Shown here piece by piece: positions 7,599 through 15,140 of a stretch of DNA of 31,326 nucleotides; within the stretch, counting starts at the first letter, position 1, and every line of letters starts with the position of its first letter. The DNA comes from Bacteroidales bacterium UBA5266 (GTDB lineage: Bacteria > Bacteroidota > Bacteroidia > Bacteroidales > WCHB1-69). The stretch lies in contig DHTG01000021.1 in the NCBI GenBank assembly GCA_002411545.1, positions 1 through 31,326 on the forward strand, in the 5' to 3' direction. Below the pieces are notes generated by a model. It did not search any database. It saw only the letters and a program-made list of their open reading frames with translations, and had not been told where the DNA came from. The translations under genes and the position numbers were made by a program.

Positions 7599-9644
7599 CT
7601 ACCAGATAGCGGCTTGTAGTTCGGCCGTTAAGTACATGCTATTTCCTTCTTTTACATCAAAAGCTTTTATAAAGGCAGGGATATGAGGCAAGGTGCCGTT
7701 AACACGCCATTTACCTAAGGAATGTGGATCTTCTTTGGTTCGTCTGATGATTTCTTCATCCCGTATGTTGCCTGCCCATACACCGGCATAGGCAATGAAG
7801 AATCGTTGTTCGGCTGTAAAACCATCCATTACTTTTTGTATACTACCTTCTTTAATGGCTTTTTGCATAGCAACATAGGAAACATTCACTCCGCCATTGT
7901 CGGCTATGTTTTCACCCAAGGTAAAGGTTCCGTTGGCAAATACGCCCGGTAGTACTTCAATTCGGTTAAAATGATTCACTAAGACTTTGGTTCTTTCTTC
8001 GAAGTTCTTGCTATCGGTTTCTGTCCACCAGTCTTTTAAGTTGCCATCTTTATCATAATTTCTGCCTTGATCGTCGAAACCGTGTGTCATTTCGTGTCCG
8101 ATTACGACGCCAATAGCTCCATAATTCACAGCATCGTCGGCATGCATATCGAAGAAAGGAGGTTGAAGTATGCCGGCAGGGAAGCATATTTCATTTGTTG
8201 TCGGATTATAGTATGCATTCACTGTTTGCGGAGTCATCAACCATAAACTTCTATCGACCGGTTTACCTACTTTTGATAATTGATAAGCGGTTTCAAAACG
8301 GGAGGCACGTTCAATGTTAGCGTAATAACTATCCTTTTCGATGTGTAGGGATGAGTAATCTCTCCACTTGTCGGGATAACCGATTTTTACGATTATGGTT
8401 TCTAATTTTTCTTTTGCTTTAGCTTTGGTTTGTTGAGTCATCCAAGTGTTTTGTTCAATACGTTCGCCCAAGGCTGATTTTAAATTATCCACTAATTTGA
8501 GCATTCTTTCTTTGGCTTCAGTCGGAAAATATTTTTCGACATACATCTGACCTACTGCCTCACCTAAGCATCCATCAACGGTTGAAACTACTCTTTTCCA
8601 ACGTGGTTTCATCTCGGTTTTTCCCGATAGTACTTTGCCGTAGAAATCGAAATTGGTTTGTACAAAATCATTGCTTAAGTAAGGAGAGGCATCGTTCACT
8701 AATTGCAATGCTATATAAGCTTTGATGATTTCCAAGTCGGTTGAAAGGATGAGTGTGTTAAGACCTTTTATATAATCGGGTTGACCCACATTGAGGCTAT
8801 CGATGTTTTCTAATCCTATGGCTTTCAAATAGGCTTTCATATCGACGGCTGAAATCATAGCTTGCAAATCGTCGACAGACATATAGTTATAGGTTTTATG
8901 AGGATTCCTTAAGTCATTTTTATCCATAAATACTTTTGCCATTCCGGTTTCGAGAGCCAATACCTTTTGAGCCATACTTTCTTCTTTTCCTTCCAGTTTA
9001 CTCATTTTATTATAATTGGATAATTGAAGCATTTTGCTTAAGAGTATGACGTATTGCCGACGAATGTTTTCCATGTCTTTCTCTAAATAATAGTCTCTAT
9101 CGCCTATACCCAGACCTGTTTGCCATAACCAGGCAATATTCATGCGGCTGTTAGCAGGGTTTGCTTCAGCAAAGACCGTAAAAAAGGATCCGCTTCCATT
9201 TAGGTAAAGCTCAGCCAGAAGGTTTGCTAATTCTTTTTTATCTTTTATTTTTGCAATGGTTTGTAAATTAGCTTGGATAGGCATACCTCCTTGTTGTTCG
9301 AGTGCGGCACTATCCATACCCATATTGTATAAGTCGCCGATTTTTTGAGGAATACCGACTTCAGTATGCTTTTCGGCAGCGATGCCGCTGATTAAGTCTT
9401 TCAATTGTTTTTGGTTATCTTCGGCCAATTTGTCGAAGCTTCCGTAGCGGGCATATTCTCCCGATAAAGGATGTAGTTTCATCCAGCCGCCGCAGGCATA
9501 TTGATAAAAATCTTGTGCCGGACTTACGCTTTCATCTAAATAGGATTTGTTGATGCCTGAGTTTAATGTCGTTTTCTTGTTGTTGTTACATGCTGTCATC
9601 GTAATGAGTATACTTGCTAAGATTAAAAATGTACCTTGTTTCAT
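7599..9644 (-). CDS. M13 family zinc metallopeptidase, lipoprotein (neprilysin-like)
   Basis: A 681-residue M13 (neprilysin/PepO) endopeptidase acting outside the cytoplasm on peptides. The N-terminus is a lipoprotein signal peptide with a lipobox ending in Cys19 (M-T-A-C). The helical N-terminal M13 domain covers about residues 35-420. The catalytic domain has the zinc motif H-E-M-T-H at about 517-521, the third zinc ligand in E-N-I-A-D near 577, and the N-A-Y-Y-N-P substrate-binding stretch near 474-479. The chain ends in A-A-I-W, keeping the terminal Trp but not the Cys of the common C-x-x-W ending. Length is normal. A promoter element lies at 9676-9683. The gene is flanked by meaB and a TPR membrane protein with no evident functional tie. 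Confidence 0.94.
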   Translation of the reverse strand: MKQGTFLILASILITMTACNNNKKTTLNSGINKSYLDESVSPAQDFYQYACGGWMKLHPLSGEYARYGSFDKLAEDNQKQLKDLISGIAAEKHTEVGIPQKIGDLYNMGMDSAALEQQGGMPIQANLQTIAKIKDKKELANLLAELYLNGSGSFFTVFAEANPANSRMNIAWLWQTGLGIGDRDYYLEKDMENIRRQYVILLSKMLQLSNYNKMSKLEGKEESMAQKVLALETGMAKVFMDKNDLRNPHKTYNYMSVDDLQAMISAVDMKAYLKAIGLENIDSLNVGQPDYIKGLNTLILSTDLEIIKAYIALQLVNDASPYLSNDFVQTNFDFYGKVLSGKTEMKPRWKRVVSTVDGCLGEAVGQMYVEKYFPTEAKERMLKLVDNLKSALGERIEQNTWMTQQTKAKAKEKLETIIVKIGYPDKWRDYSSLHIEKDSYYANIERASRFETAYQLSKVGKPVDRSLWLMTPQTVNAYYNPTTNEICFPAGILQPPFFDMHADDAVNYGAIGVVIGHEMTHGFDDQGRNYDKDGNLKDWWTETDSKNFEERTKVLVNHFNRIEVLPGVFANGTFTLGENIADNGGVNVSYVAMQKAIKEGSIQKVMDGFTAEQRFFIAYAGVWAGNIRDEEIIRRTKEDPHSLGKWRVNGTLPHIPAFIKAFDVKEGNSMYLTAELQAAIW

Positions 9645-9675
9645 ATGTGATTTATTGTATTTAAAATTAGTTTAA

Positions 9676-9683
9676 CAAACGTA
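9676..9683 (-). promoter_or_regulatory. -7 promoter element of the M13 peptidase (TACGTTTG)
   Basis: TACGTTTG read from 9683 to 9676 on the minus strand matches TAnnTTTG. The implied start near 9669 leaves about 25 nt of leader before the ATG at 9644. It sits in the 54-base gap after the upstream TPR protein gene, so the peptidase is probably transcribed on its own. Confidence 0.6.
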
Positions 9684-9698
9684 AATATAGTTTAAAAA

Positions 9699-11882
9699 TT
9701 ATGGTTGTTTGGTTTTACCTAATTCGTAATAGTAATTTGCCGAATCGGGTTGGTTTAATTGTCTAAAGAGGGTAGCTTTTTCCATATAGCCGGCAGCTTT
9801 TTCGGGCATATGAGCAATCATAGCGTTGACGGTTTGGAAGGCTTTTTCGCTTTGTTGTTGATAAGCATATATTTGAATCATGAGTTGATAGCTTGAAATG
9901 TTATAGGGATCGCCTTGTAATGTTCTTTTTCCCATAGCAATAGCCGAATCTAAGGCATTGATGCGTGCATATGCGATGGCTAAATTATAGTAGCAGGTGG
10001 TGGCACCTTCGGGATGTTGTCGGATATATAGATCGAAGTGGTAGCGTGCCGAATCTAATTGCCCTAACATGGCATAGGAACTGCCTACATCGAAGTGAAC
10101 AACGTTTTCGGATGTGTCGGCACGGAGTACGTATAAGTAATGATTCTTAGCCTTTTCATATTCTCCTTTATTGTAATAGGCGATAGCAATGTTGTATTGC
10201 GTAATGATGGTATGAGGATGTAGTTGCAAGGCTCTGTCGTAATAATGTATGGCCGAGTCGAGGAAATTTTGGTTGCGGTAAAAGGGATGTAAAGAGTAAT
10301 AGGCATAACCAATACGGTCGTAGGCGTTGGCATGATTGGGATGTATATTCAATCCTTTTTGCATATAAATTATCGATTCCCAAAGATATGCACGGTATTT
10401 TAGTGCGTTTTTCTCGATTTCGTTAGGATTGGTAGCATTGTTGTTCAGGTCTTGATATTCATTGGCTTTGTCCCTTAAAGCTTCACCCCAAAAGAAATTC
10501 AAACGGGCACTATTGGGCGATTTTTTGATATCGGCGCCGTATAGAGTGAAATTGTTCTCCCACTCGACCGAACGGCTGTGTGTTTGAACGGTATAGTATA
10601 ATAACATAATTAATATCAATCCCATGCTGATTAGTTGAGGTTTGGTGACGGCTGTTGGGTTTGCTTGTTGATGCTTGTCGGCATAAGTATATAAGAGATA
10701 AACAATGGCGATGCAATATCCCAAAGAAGGCACAAACAGAAAGCGATCGGCAAAGGAAGCGCCGATTAAGTAAAGCAAATTGCTGTAGATGCTCATGGTG
10801 ATGATAAAGAAGAAGATGCAGTATGAAAGCGGGTGTTTTGTGCGAAAATGTTTAATAGCGTACACGATAAGTGCTATATAAATGCCCAATGGCAGCAAGC
10901 TCTTCCAATGCATAAAGGTTACGACCGGCAATTGGTTGAAGGAATAATCGCATACTTGTTGATAGGGGAAGATAAGTAGGAGTAAGTATTTTCCTAACAA
11001 CATGATGGCACTTGCCCAACGAGCCAACAAAGTTTGCTCGGCAAGGTAGTTGTTGGCCGTACTGAGTTCGGCTGTTGGGTAGTCGTTCAGTACGATTGCT
11101 CGCACGAGTAAGTATGTCAATATGGGCAATAGCAAACAGATTGACAGATATAAGAATTCTTTTCTTTTGGCTTTGCGAAAGAAATAAACAGTCAGCGGAA
11201 TGGCCGCTAAAAATGTAATGGCACTTTCCTTGGAGAATATGGCTAATCCGAAAGCGACTATCAGCCCGATTAGGTATTTGATGTTCTTTTTGTCGATGTA
11301 TTGTAAGCTAAACCAGATGCTTAATAGCACAAACACCCACAGTATGATATCGTCTCGTCCTTTGATGTTGGCCACGACTTCCGTATGCATGGGGTGTGCT
11401 GTGTATAACACAGTGATAATGAATGGGAGAAGTTTACTTTTATCGACAAACATCTTCCGCAATACAATATATAAGAGGACGCAAGCCAATGCATACCAAA
11501 TTACGTTTATAATATGATGAAGACTCGGATTATCAGGCGATAATTGCCATTCCGTGGCAAACATCAGAAGACTTAACGGACGGTATTGATAAGCTTCTGG
11601 ATTTATGTTTACTCCCTCCATGGAGTGTGTTGTCAATATCTGCTTAAAGCCCTTAAACCCTTGCTCTACATAGGCGTTTTTCTTACATACAACGGTGTCG
11701 TCTAAAGCCCATTGATGACGGAAGGTGTTGGCGTATAAGATAAATGTAAATAGAAAGAGCAGCAAGTAAACATAAGGTTCTTTCAGTGAAAAAGAAAGAG
11801 ATTCTTGTTTTTCGTTATGAAGTTCACTTACAGGTTCTTGTTTGTTTTGTGTTTTGCTTTTAGGGTGCTTGTTAGGTAACAT
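9699..11882 (-). CDS. TMTC-like polytopic GT-C glycosyltransferase with C-terminal TPR repeats
   Basis: A 727-residue inner-membrane protein. A charged N-terminus (1-34) is followed by about ten hydrophobic segments (about 37-440) and then a TPR array (about 455-727) with A-x-x-Y-x-x-A-L-type repeats. Motifs match the TMTC/DUF1736 type of GT-C protein: an acidic D-D pair at 61-62 in the first outer loop, Y-R-P-L near residue 100, and H-P-M-H-T-E-V-V (163-170) followed by G-R-D-D (175-178). Animal TMTC proteins are O-mannosyltransferases, so transfer of sugar from a lipid carrier to exported proteins is a reasonable but unproven inference. The frame extends to 11927, but a promoter element at 11906-11913 lies within it, favouring the ATG at 11882. 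Confidence 0.78.
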   Translation of the reverse strand: MLPNKHPKSKTQNKQEPVSELHNEKQESLSFSLKEPYVYLLLFLFTFILYANTFRHQWALDDTVVCKKNAYVEQGFKGFKQILTTHSMEGVNINPEAYQYRPLSLLMFATEWQLSPDNPSLHHIINVIWYALACVLLYIVLRKMFVDKSKLLPFIITVLYTAHPMHTEVVANIKGRDDIILWVFVLLSIWFSLQYIDKKNIKYLIGLIVAFGLAIFSKESAITFLAAIPLTVYFFRKAKRKEFLYLSICLLLPILTYLLVRAIVLNDYPTAELSTANNYLAEQTLLARWASAIMLLGKYLLLLIFPYQQVCDYSFNQLPVVTFMHWKSLLPLGIYIALIVYAIKHFRTKHPLSYCIFFFIITMSIYSNLLYLIGASFADRFLFVPSLGYCIAIVYLLYTYADKHQQANPTAVTKPQLISMGLILIMLLYYTVQTHSRSVEWENNFTLYGADIKKSPNSARLNFFWGEALRDKANEYQDLNNNATNPNEIEKNALKYRAYLWESIIYMQKGLNIHPNHANAYDRIGYAYYSLHPFYRNQNFLDSAIHYYDRALQLHPHTIITQYNIAIAYYNKGEYEKAKNHYLYVLRADTSENVVHFDVGSSYAMLGQLDSARYHFDLYIRQHPEGATTCYYNLAIAYARINALDSAIAMGKRTLQGDPYNISSYQLMIQIYAYQQQSEKAFQTVNAMIAHMPEKAAGYMEKATLFRQLNQPDSANYYYELGKTKQP

Positions 11883-11905
11883 GACCGACTGTTTTAAAAT
11901 AATTG

Positions 11906-11913
11906 CAAATGTA
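11906..11913 (-). promoter_or_regulatory. -7 promoter element of the TPR membrane protein gene (TACATTTG)
   Basis: TACATTTG is read from 11913 to 11906 on the minus strand. The implied start near 11900 gives a leader of about 18 nt before the ATG at 11882. Confidence 0.65.
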
Positions 11914-11927
11914 CATAAAATTATCAA

Positions 11928-12118
11928 AACACTCCTTGTTCGCTATCATTGCCGGTACATTTTTTTACATCGAAATCATTAATATGCTTCGACCTGTCTT
12001 TCAATCTATCATCATTGATTAGCATTTAGCTTATCGTTCGAAATGATATGGGAGATACGTATTGAATTTTTGAAATATACTTAATGTCAGTGGGATGTTG
12101 CCGTATGTTTATTTTTTA
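11928..12118. other. Non-coding spacer upstream of the TPR membrane protein gene
   Basis: AT-rich DNA with no convincing coding frame on either strand. Together with the repeat region to its right it makes a 383-base gap between the arginine decarboxylase stop and the longest frame of the TPR protein. No riboswitch or RNA gene is recognised. Confidence 0.55.
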
Positions 12119-12318
12119 TTGCGGAAGATGCTTAAAAGACTTGCTTAAGACGACTGAAAAACGTTATGATGTTTTTATAGTATAGAGTGTTGCTTAAGAT
12201 TTTAACAAGTGTTAAGCAAGAAAAAACGAATGTTGCTTAAGATATAAAAATCTTTGCGCAGTAGCATCGAAGGTTTTGCAGCAGTATGCTTGGGCCTTGC
12301 ACAAGTCTGCTTAGTATC
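12119..12318. repeat. Degenerate ~21-22 bp periodic repeat beginning TTGC
   Basis: TTGC begins units at 12119, 12141, 12190, 12233, 12254, 12276 and 12297. A variant TTAAGCAA at 12212 keeps the phase between 12190 and 12233. Spacings are 22, 49 (two degenerate units), 22, 21, 21, 22 and 21. The full TTGCTTAAGA is repeated at 12141, 12190 and 12233. TTGCTTAA (12190-12197) and TTAAGCAA (12212-12219) form an 8-bp inverted repeat around TTAACAAGTGTTAA, itself partly palindromic. The last unit overlaps the arginine decarboxylase stop codon. Function unknown. Confidence 0.55.
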
Positions 12319-13720
12319 CTAATGTTTTAAGCATTGATTTATAGCTTTGTTCTTTTCCGAAGAGTTTGGTTACAATTTCGCCTTCTTCCTCGCTGTTTTC
12401 CGTTTGTTCGCGGTAGATGATCACGTGTTTTGGAGCCGGAATCAGGCAATGCTGTATGCCGCCGTATCCACCGATAGATTCCTGATAAGCACCGGTGTGG
12501 AAAAGGCCGATGTATTGAGGTGTATCCAAAGAGAATTTCGGAAGAAAGACCGCATTAAGGTTGGCTTCCGAGTTATAATAATCATGGCTGTCGCAAGTTT
12601 GCCCGCCCAAAAAAACACGCTCGTACTCTTTGTCCCAATTATTAATGGCCAGTAGGATAAATTGTTGGTTAATAGCCCAAGTATCGGGAAGAGTAGTCAT
12701 AAACGAGCTGTCAATCATATTCCATAGCTCGCGGTCGTTCTGTCGTTTTTGGTTTAAGATAGAAAACAAAATCGCACTCGATTCACCAACGGTATAGGAA
12801 CCGAATTCGGTGAATATGTCGGGTTCTTTCACCCCGTTGCGATTACACATGGTTTTGATTTGTGCTATGATTTCTTCGGCCATGTATTCATAATCATAGG
12901 AAAACGATAGTTTGTTTTTAATCGGGAAGCCTCCGCCAATATTGAATGAATCTAATTCGGGCGCTAACTTTTTAAGTTCACAATACACATTAACACATTT
13001 CAACAATTCGTTCCAATAGTATGCAGTGTCTTCAATGCCGGTATTGATGAACATATGTAACATCTTTAATTCAAACTTAGGATTGTTTTTTATTTTTTCC
13101 AAATAGAACGGAACGATGTCATTATAGCGTATGCCTAAGCGCGAGGTATAGAACTCAAAACGGGGTTCTTCTTCCGAAGCAATGCGAATACCTAATTTAC
13201 ATTTGGTGTCGAGCATGCTATCCAATTGATCTAATTCCATTTTGTTGTCTAAAACCGGAATAGTGTTGATAAATCCGTTGTGAATGGCGTTGACGATGTT
13301 CTCGATATAAGGTATTTTCTTGAATCCGTTGCAAATAATGTAGTTTTCTTTGTCGAAGATACCTTGTTCATATAAGGCATCGATGATGTTCAGATCGAAT
13401 GCCGATGAGGTTTCGATATGAGTATCATTTTTAAGTACTTCTTCAAGCGTAAAAGAGAAGTGAGAACTTTTCGTACAGTAGCAATAATGGTAATCGCCTT
13501 CGTAATCCGCTTTGGCCATGGCCACGTTAAACCAGCGTTTGGCCTTTTGAATGTTTTGCGATATCTTTGGTAAATATGTAATGCGCAGGGGTGTTCCGTA
13601 CTGCTTGATGATTTCCATCAAGTCGATATTGTTAAAAAACAATTCTCCATCCTCAACTTCGAATTCGTCTTGCGGAAATTCGTAGGTTTGTTGAATTAAA
13701 TCAATATATTTATTTTTCAT
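12311..13720 (-). CDS. speA: Biosynthetic-type arginine decarboxylase (PLP, alanine racemase fold)
   Basis: A 469-residue fold-III PLP decarboxylase of the compact Bacteroidota SpeA type (E. coli SpeA is 658). It should convert arginine to agmatine for polyamine synthesis in the cytoplasm. The likely Schiff-base lysine is K84 in Y-C-Y-C-T-K-S-S; the PLP-phosphate glycine loop is I-G-G-G-F-P (261-266); the active-site motif C-D-S-H-D is at 376-380; and G-A-Y-Q is near 410. Substrate is inferred from family resemblance: a diaminopimelate- or ornithine-type activity is not strictly excluded. The start at 13720 has GGAG 2 nt upstream; the frame continues to a TTG at 13762, but a promoter element at 13743-13750 rules out that extension. 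Confidence 0.82.
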   Translation of the reverse strand: MKNKYIDLIQQTYEFPQDEFEVEDGELFFNNIDLMEIIKQYGTPLRITYLPKISQNIQKAKRWFNVAMAKADYEGDYHYCYCTKSSHFSFTLEEVLKNDTHIETSSAFDLNIIDALYEQGIFDKENYIICNGFKKIPYIENIVNAIHNGFINTIPVLDNKMELDQLDSMLDTKCKLGIRIASEEEPRFEFYTSRLGIRYNDIVPFYLEKIKNNPKFELKMLHMFINTGIEDTAYYWNELLKCVNVYCELKKLAPELDSFNIGGGFPIKNKLSFSYDYEYMAEEIIAQIKTMCNRNGVKEPDIFTEFGSYTVGESSAILFSILNQKRQNDRELWNMIDSSFMTTLPDTWAINQQFILLAINNWDKEYERVFLGGQTCDSHDYYNSEANLNAVFLPKFSLDTPQYIGLFHTGAYQESIGGYGGIQHCLIPAPKHVIIYREQTENSEEEGEIVTKLFGKEQSYKSMLKTLGY

Positions 13721-13742
13721 CTCCCGAATTTTTTTAAGTGCG

Positions 13743-13750
13743 CAAAAGTA
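13743..13750 (-). promoter_or_regulatory. -7 promoter element of the arginine decarboxylase gene (TACTTTTG)
   Basis: TACTTTTG is read from 13750 to 13743 on the minus strand. The implied start near 13737 gives a leader of about 17 nt including GGAG directly before the ATG at 13720. Confidence 0.65.
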
Positions 13751-13762
13751 TACAAAAAACAA

Positions 13763-14120
13763 ATGTGGTGATTCATCTTACTTACATTAATTAAAAAAAT
13801 ATAAACTAAGTGATTTACTTTTGACCTAAACATCCAAAATAATTGGGTAAATATATCCGTCTTTTGTCAAAGAAAGTATTCTTATGGCTTAGGTACGAAA
13901 GAGAAGTTGGAATCAGGATGGATTCTTGTTTGCTTGCTATCTAAAGTCATCGAAAGTATAGTATGAATGTTGAAGCTTGGTTCGATAGTTGTATATAAGA
14001 AATGGTATATGTGTAGCCATGCTTGCTTTATCGTTGAGATAAGGAAGGATGTACAATAAAACCAAATGCTTCACGTTTTTCAAAACATAAATATATCGAA
14101 ATAGATTAAAAACAAATAGC
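13763..14120. other. Divergent intergenic region
   Basis: It separates the arginine decarboxylase (-) from the glucosaminidase (+). No coding frame stands out. A plus-strand -7 element lies at 13816-13823; if used for the glucosaminidase gene, it would give an untranslated leader of about 290 nt. No known riboswitch fold is recognised in that leader. Confidence 0.55.
13816..13823 (+). promoter_or_regulatory. Possible plus-strand -7 element (TACTTTTG)
   Basis: TACTTTTG matches TAnnTTTG. It is the only such match I find in the divergent gap on the plus strand, but lies about 300 nt before the glucosaminidase ATG at 14121. It may serve a long leader, a small RNA, or be a chance match. Confidence 0.4.
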
Positions 14121-15131
14121 ATGCGTTTGCGTAAGTGGAAGAAAGCTTTTATATATATAAGTTTGATGTGCAGTTCGATAGCATATGCACAATATACGGA
14201 AAAGGATATTTTAAACTACATCGACACCTATCATCAGTTGGCCATACAAAAGATGAAAGATTATGGTATTCCGGCAAGTATTACATTGGCACAGGGGATA
14301 TTGGAATCGGCCGCCGGCACTAGTGATTTAGCACGGGAAGCGAATAATCATTTCGGTATTAAGTGTCATTCAACATGGGAGGGGAAAAGTTTCTATAAGG
14401 ACGATGATGCTAAAAATGAATGTTTTCGCTCCTATACTTCCGTTGAGCAATCCTATGACGATCATTCGGCTTTTTTGAAACGAGAACGTTATACGTCTTT
14501 GTTTAATCTGAAAATTACGGATTATAAGTCATGGGCTAAAGAATTGAAAAAGTGCGGATACGCTACCGACCCACACTACGACAATCGCCTTATCGACTTA
14601 ATAGAAAAGTATGAGCTTTATGCTTACGATACCGACGCATATACCAAAAGTACTCCCTTGGCTCACAAGGGATCAAGTAAAGGACAAACAAAGCCGAACG
14701 AAGTAGATAAAAATCAATCTTCATCCCCTACAAACCAAGCTACATCACAGACTTACGATACGCGTTACAGGCGGGTAGACTATCCTTACTCTAAGCGTAC
14801 GGTATACATTAATAATAATGTATACTTTATCATTGCCCGACCGGGCGATACCTTTTATGATATTGCCATCGATGTACAATTAACCGTCGGACAATTAAGA
14901 AAATACAACGACGTTCCCAACCTATCTTACGAGCCTATGGAAGGCGAAATCGTGTACATCAGCAAAAAAGCCTCAAAGGCCGAAAAAATACGCGAACACA
15001 TTGTCCGCAGAGGAGAGAGTTTACGTGATATAGCTCAACAATATGCTTGTAGAGAAAAAGCTTTACGCAAATTAAATGCTATGTCGAAAACGGATGAACT
15101 ACAAGCCGGTGATAGAGTGAAATTAAGGTAA
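14121..15131 (+). CDS. Secreted GH73 glucosaminidase with two LysM domains
   Basis: A 336-residue exported peptidoglycan hydrolase. A signal peptide ends near A-Y-A (about residues 1-23). The GH73 (FlgJ/LytD-like) domain covers about 28-168, with the probable catalytic acid E62 in Q-G-I-L-E-S-A-A-G-T-S, followed by the N-N-H-F-G-I-K-C motif near 75-81. A Ser/Thr/Gln-rich linker (about 171-215) leads to LysM 1 (about 235-281) and LysM 2 (about 292-335), which bind glycan strands. It would cleave GlcNAc bonds in the cell wall. The ETF:QO gene follows after only 9 nt, so these unrelated functions may share a transcript. Confidence 0.9.
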   Translation: MRLRKWKKAFIYISLMCSSIAYAQYTEKDILNYIDTYHQLAIQKMKDYGIPASITLAQGILESAAGTSDLAREANNHFGIKCHSTWEGKSFYKDDDAKNECFRSYTSVEQSYDDHSAFLKRERYTSLFNLKITDYKSWAKELKKCGYATDPHYDNRLIDLIEKYELYAYDTDAYTKSTPLAHKGSSKGQTKPNEVDKNQSSSPTNQATSQTYDTRYRRVDYPYSKRTVYINNNVYFIIARPGDTFYDIAIDVQLTVGQLRKYNDVPNLSYEPMEGEIVYISKKASKAEKIREHIVRRGESLRDIAQQYACREKALRKLNAMSKTDELQAGDRVKLR

Positions 15132-15140
15132 TACGCTTAT

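Noticed and set aside
10085..10716. Several overlapping short minus-strand frames of 68-82 residues
   Set aside because: They are alternate frames of the TPR-repeat part of the TMTC-like gene.
12119..12318. CRISPR array
   Set aside because: Units are about 21-22 bases with no distinct repeat and spacer, and they are degenerate.
13937..14122. 61-residue minus-strand frame in the divergent gap
   Set aside because: Composition typical of AT-rich DNA read by chance, no ribosome site and no family resemblance.
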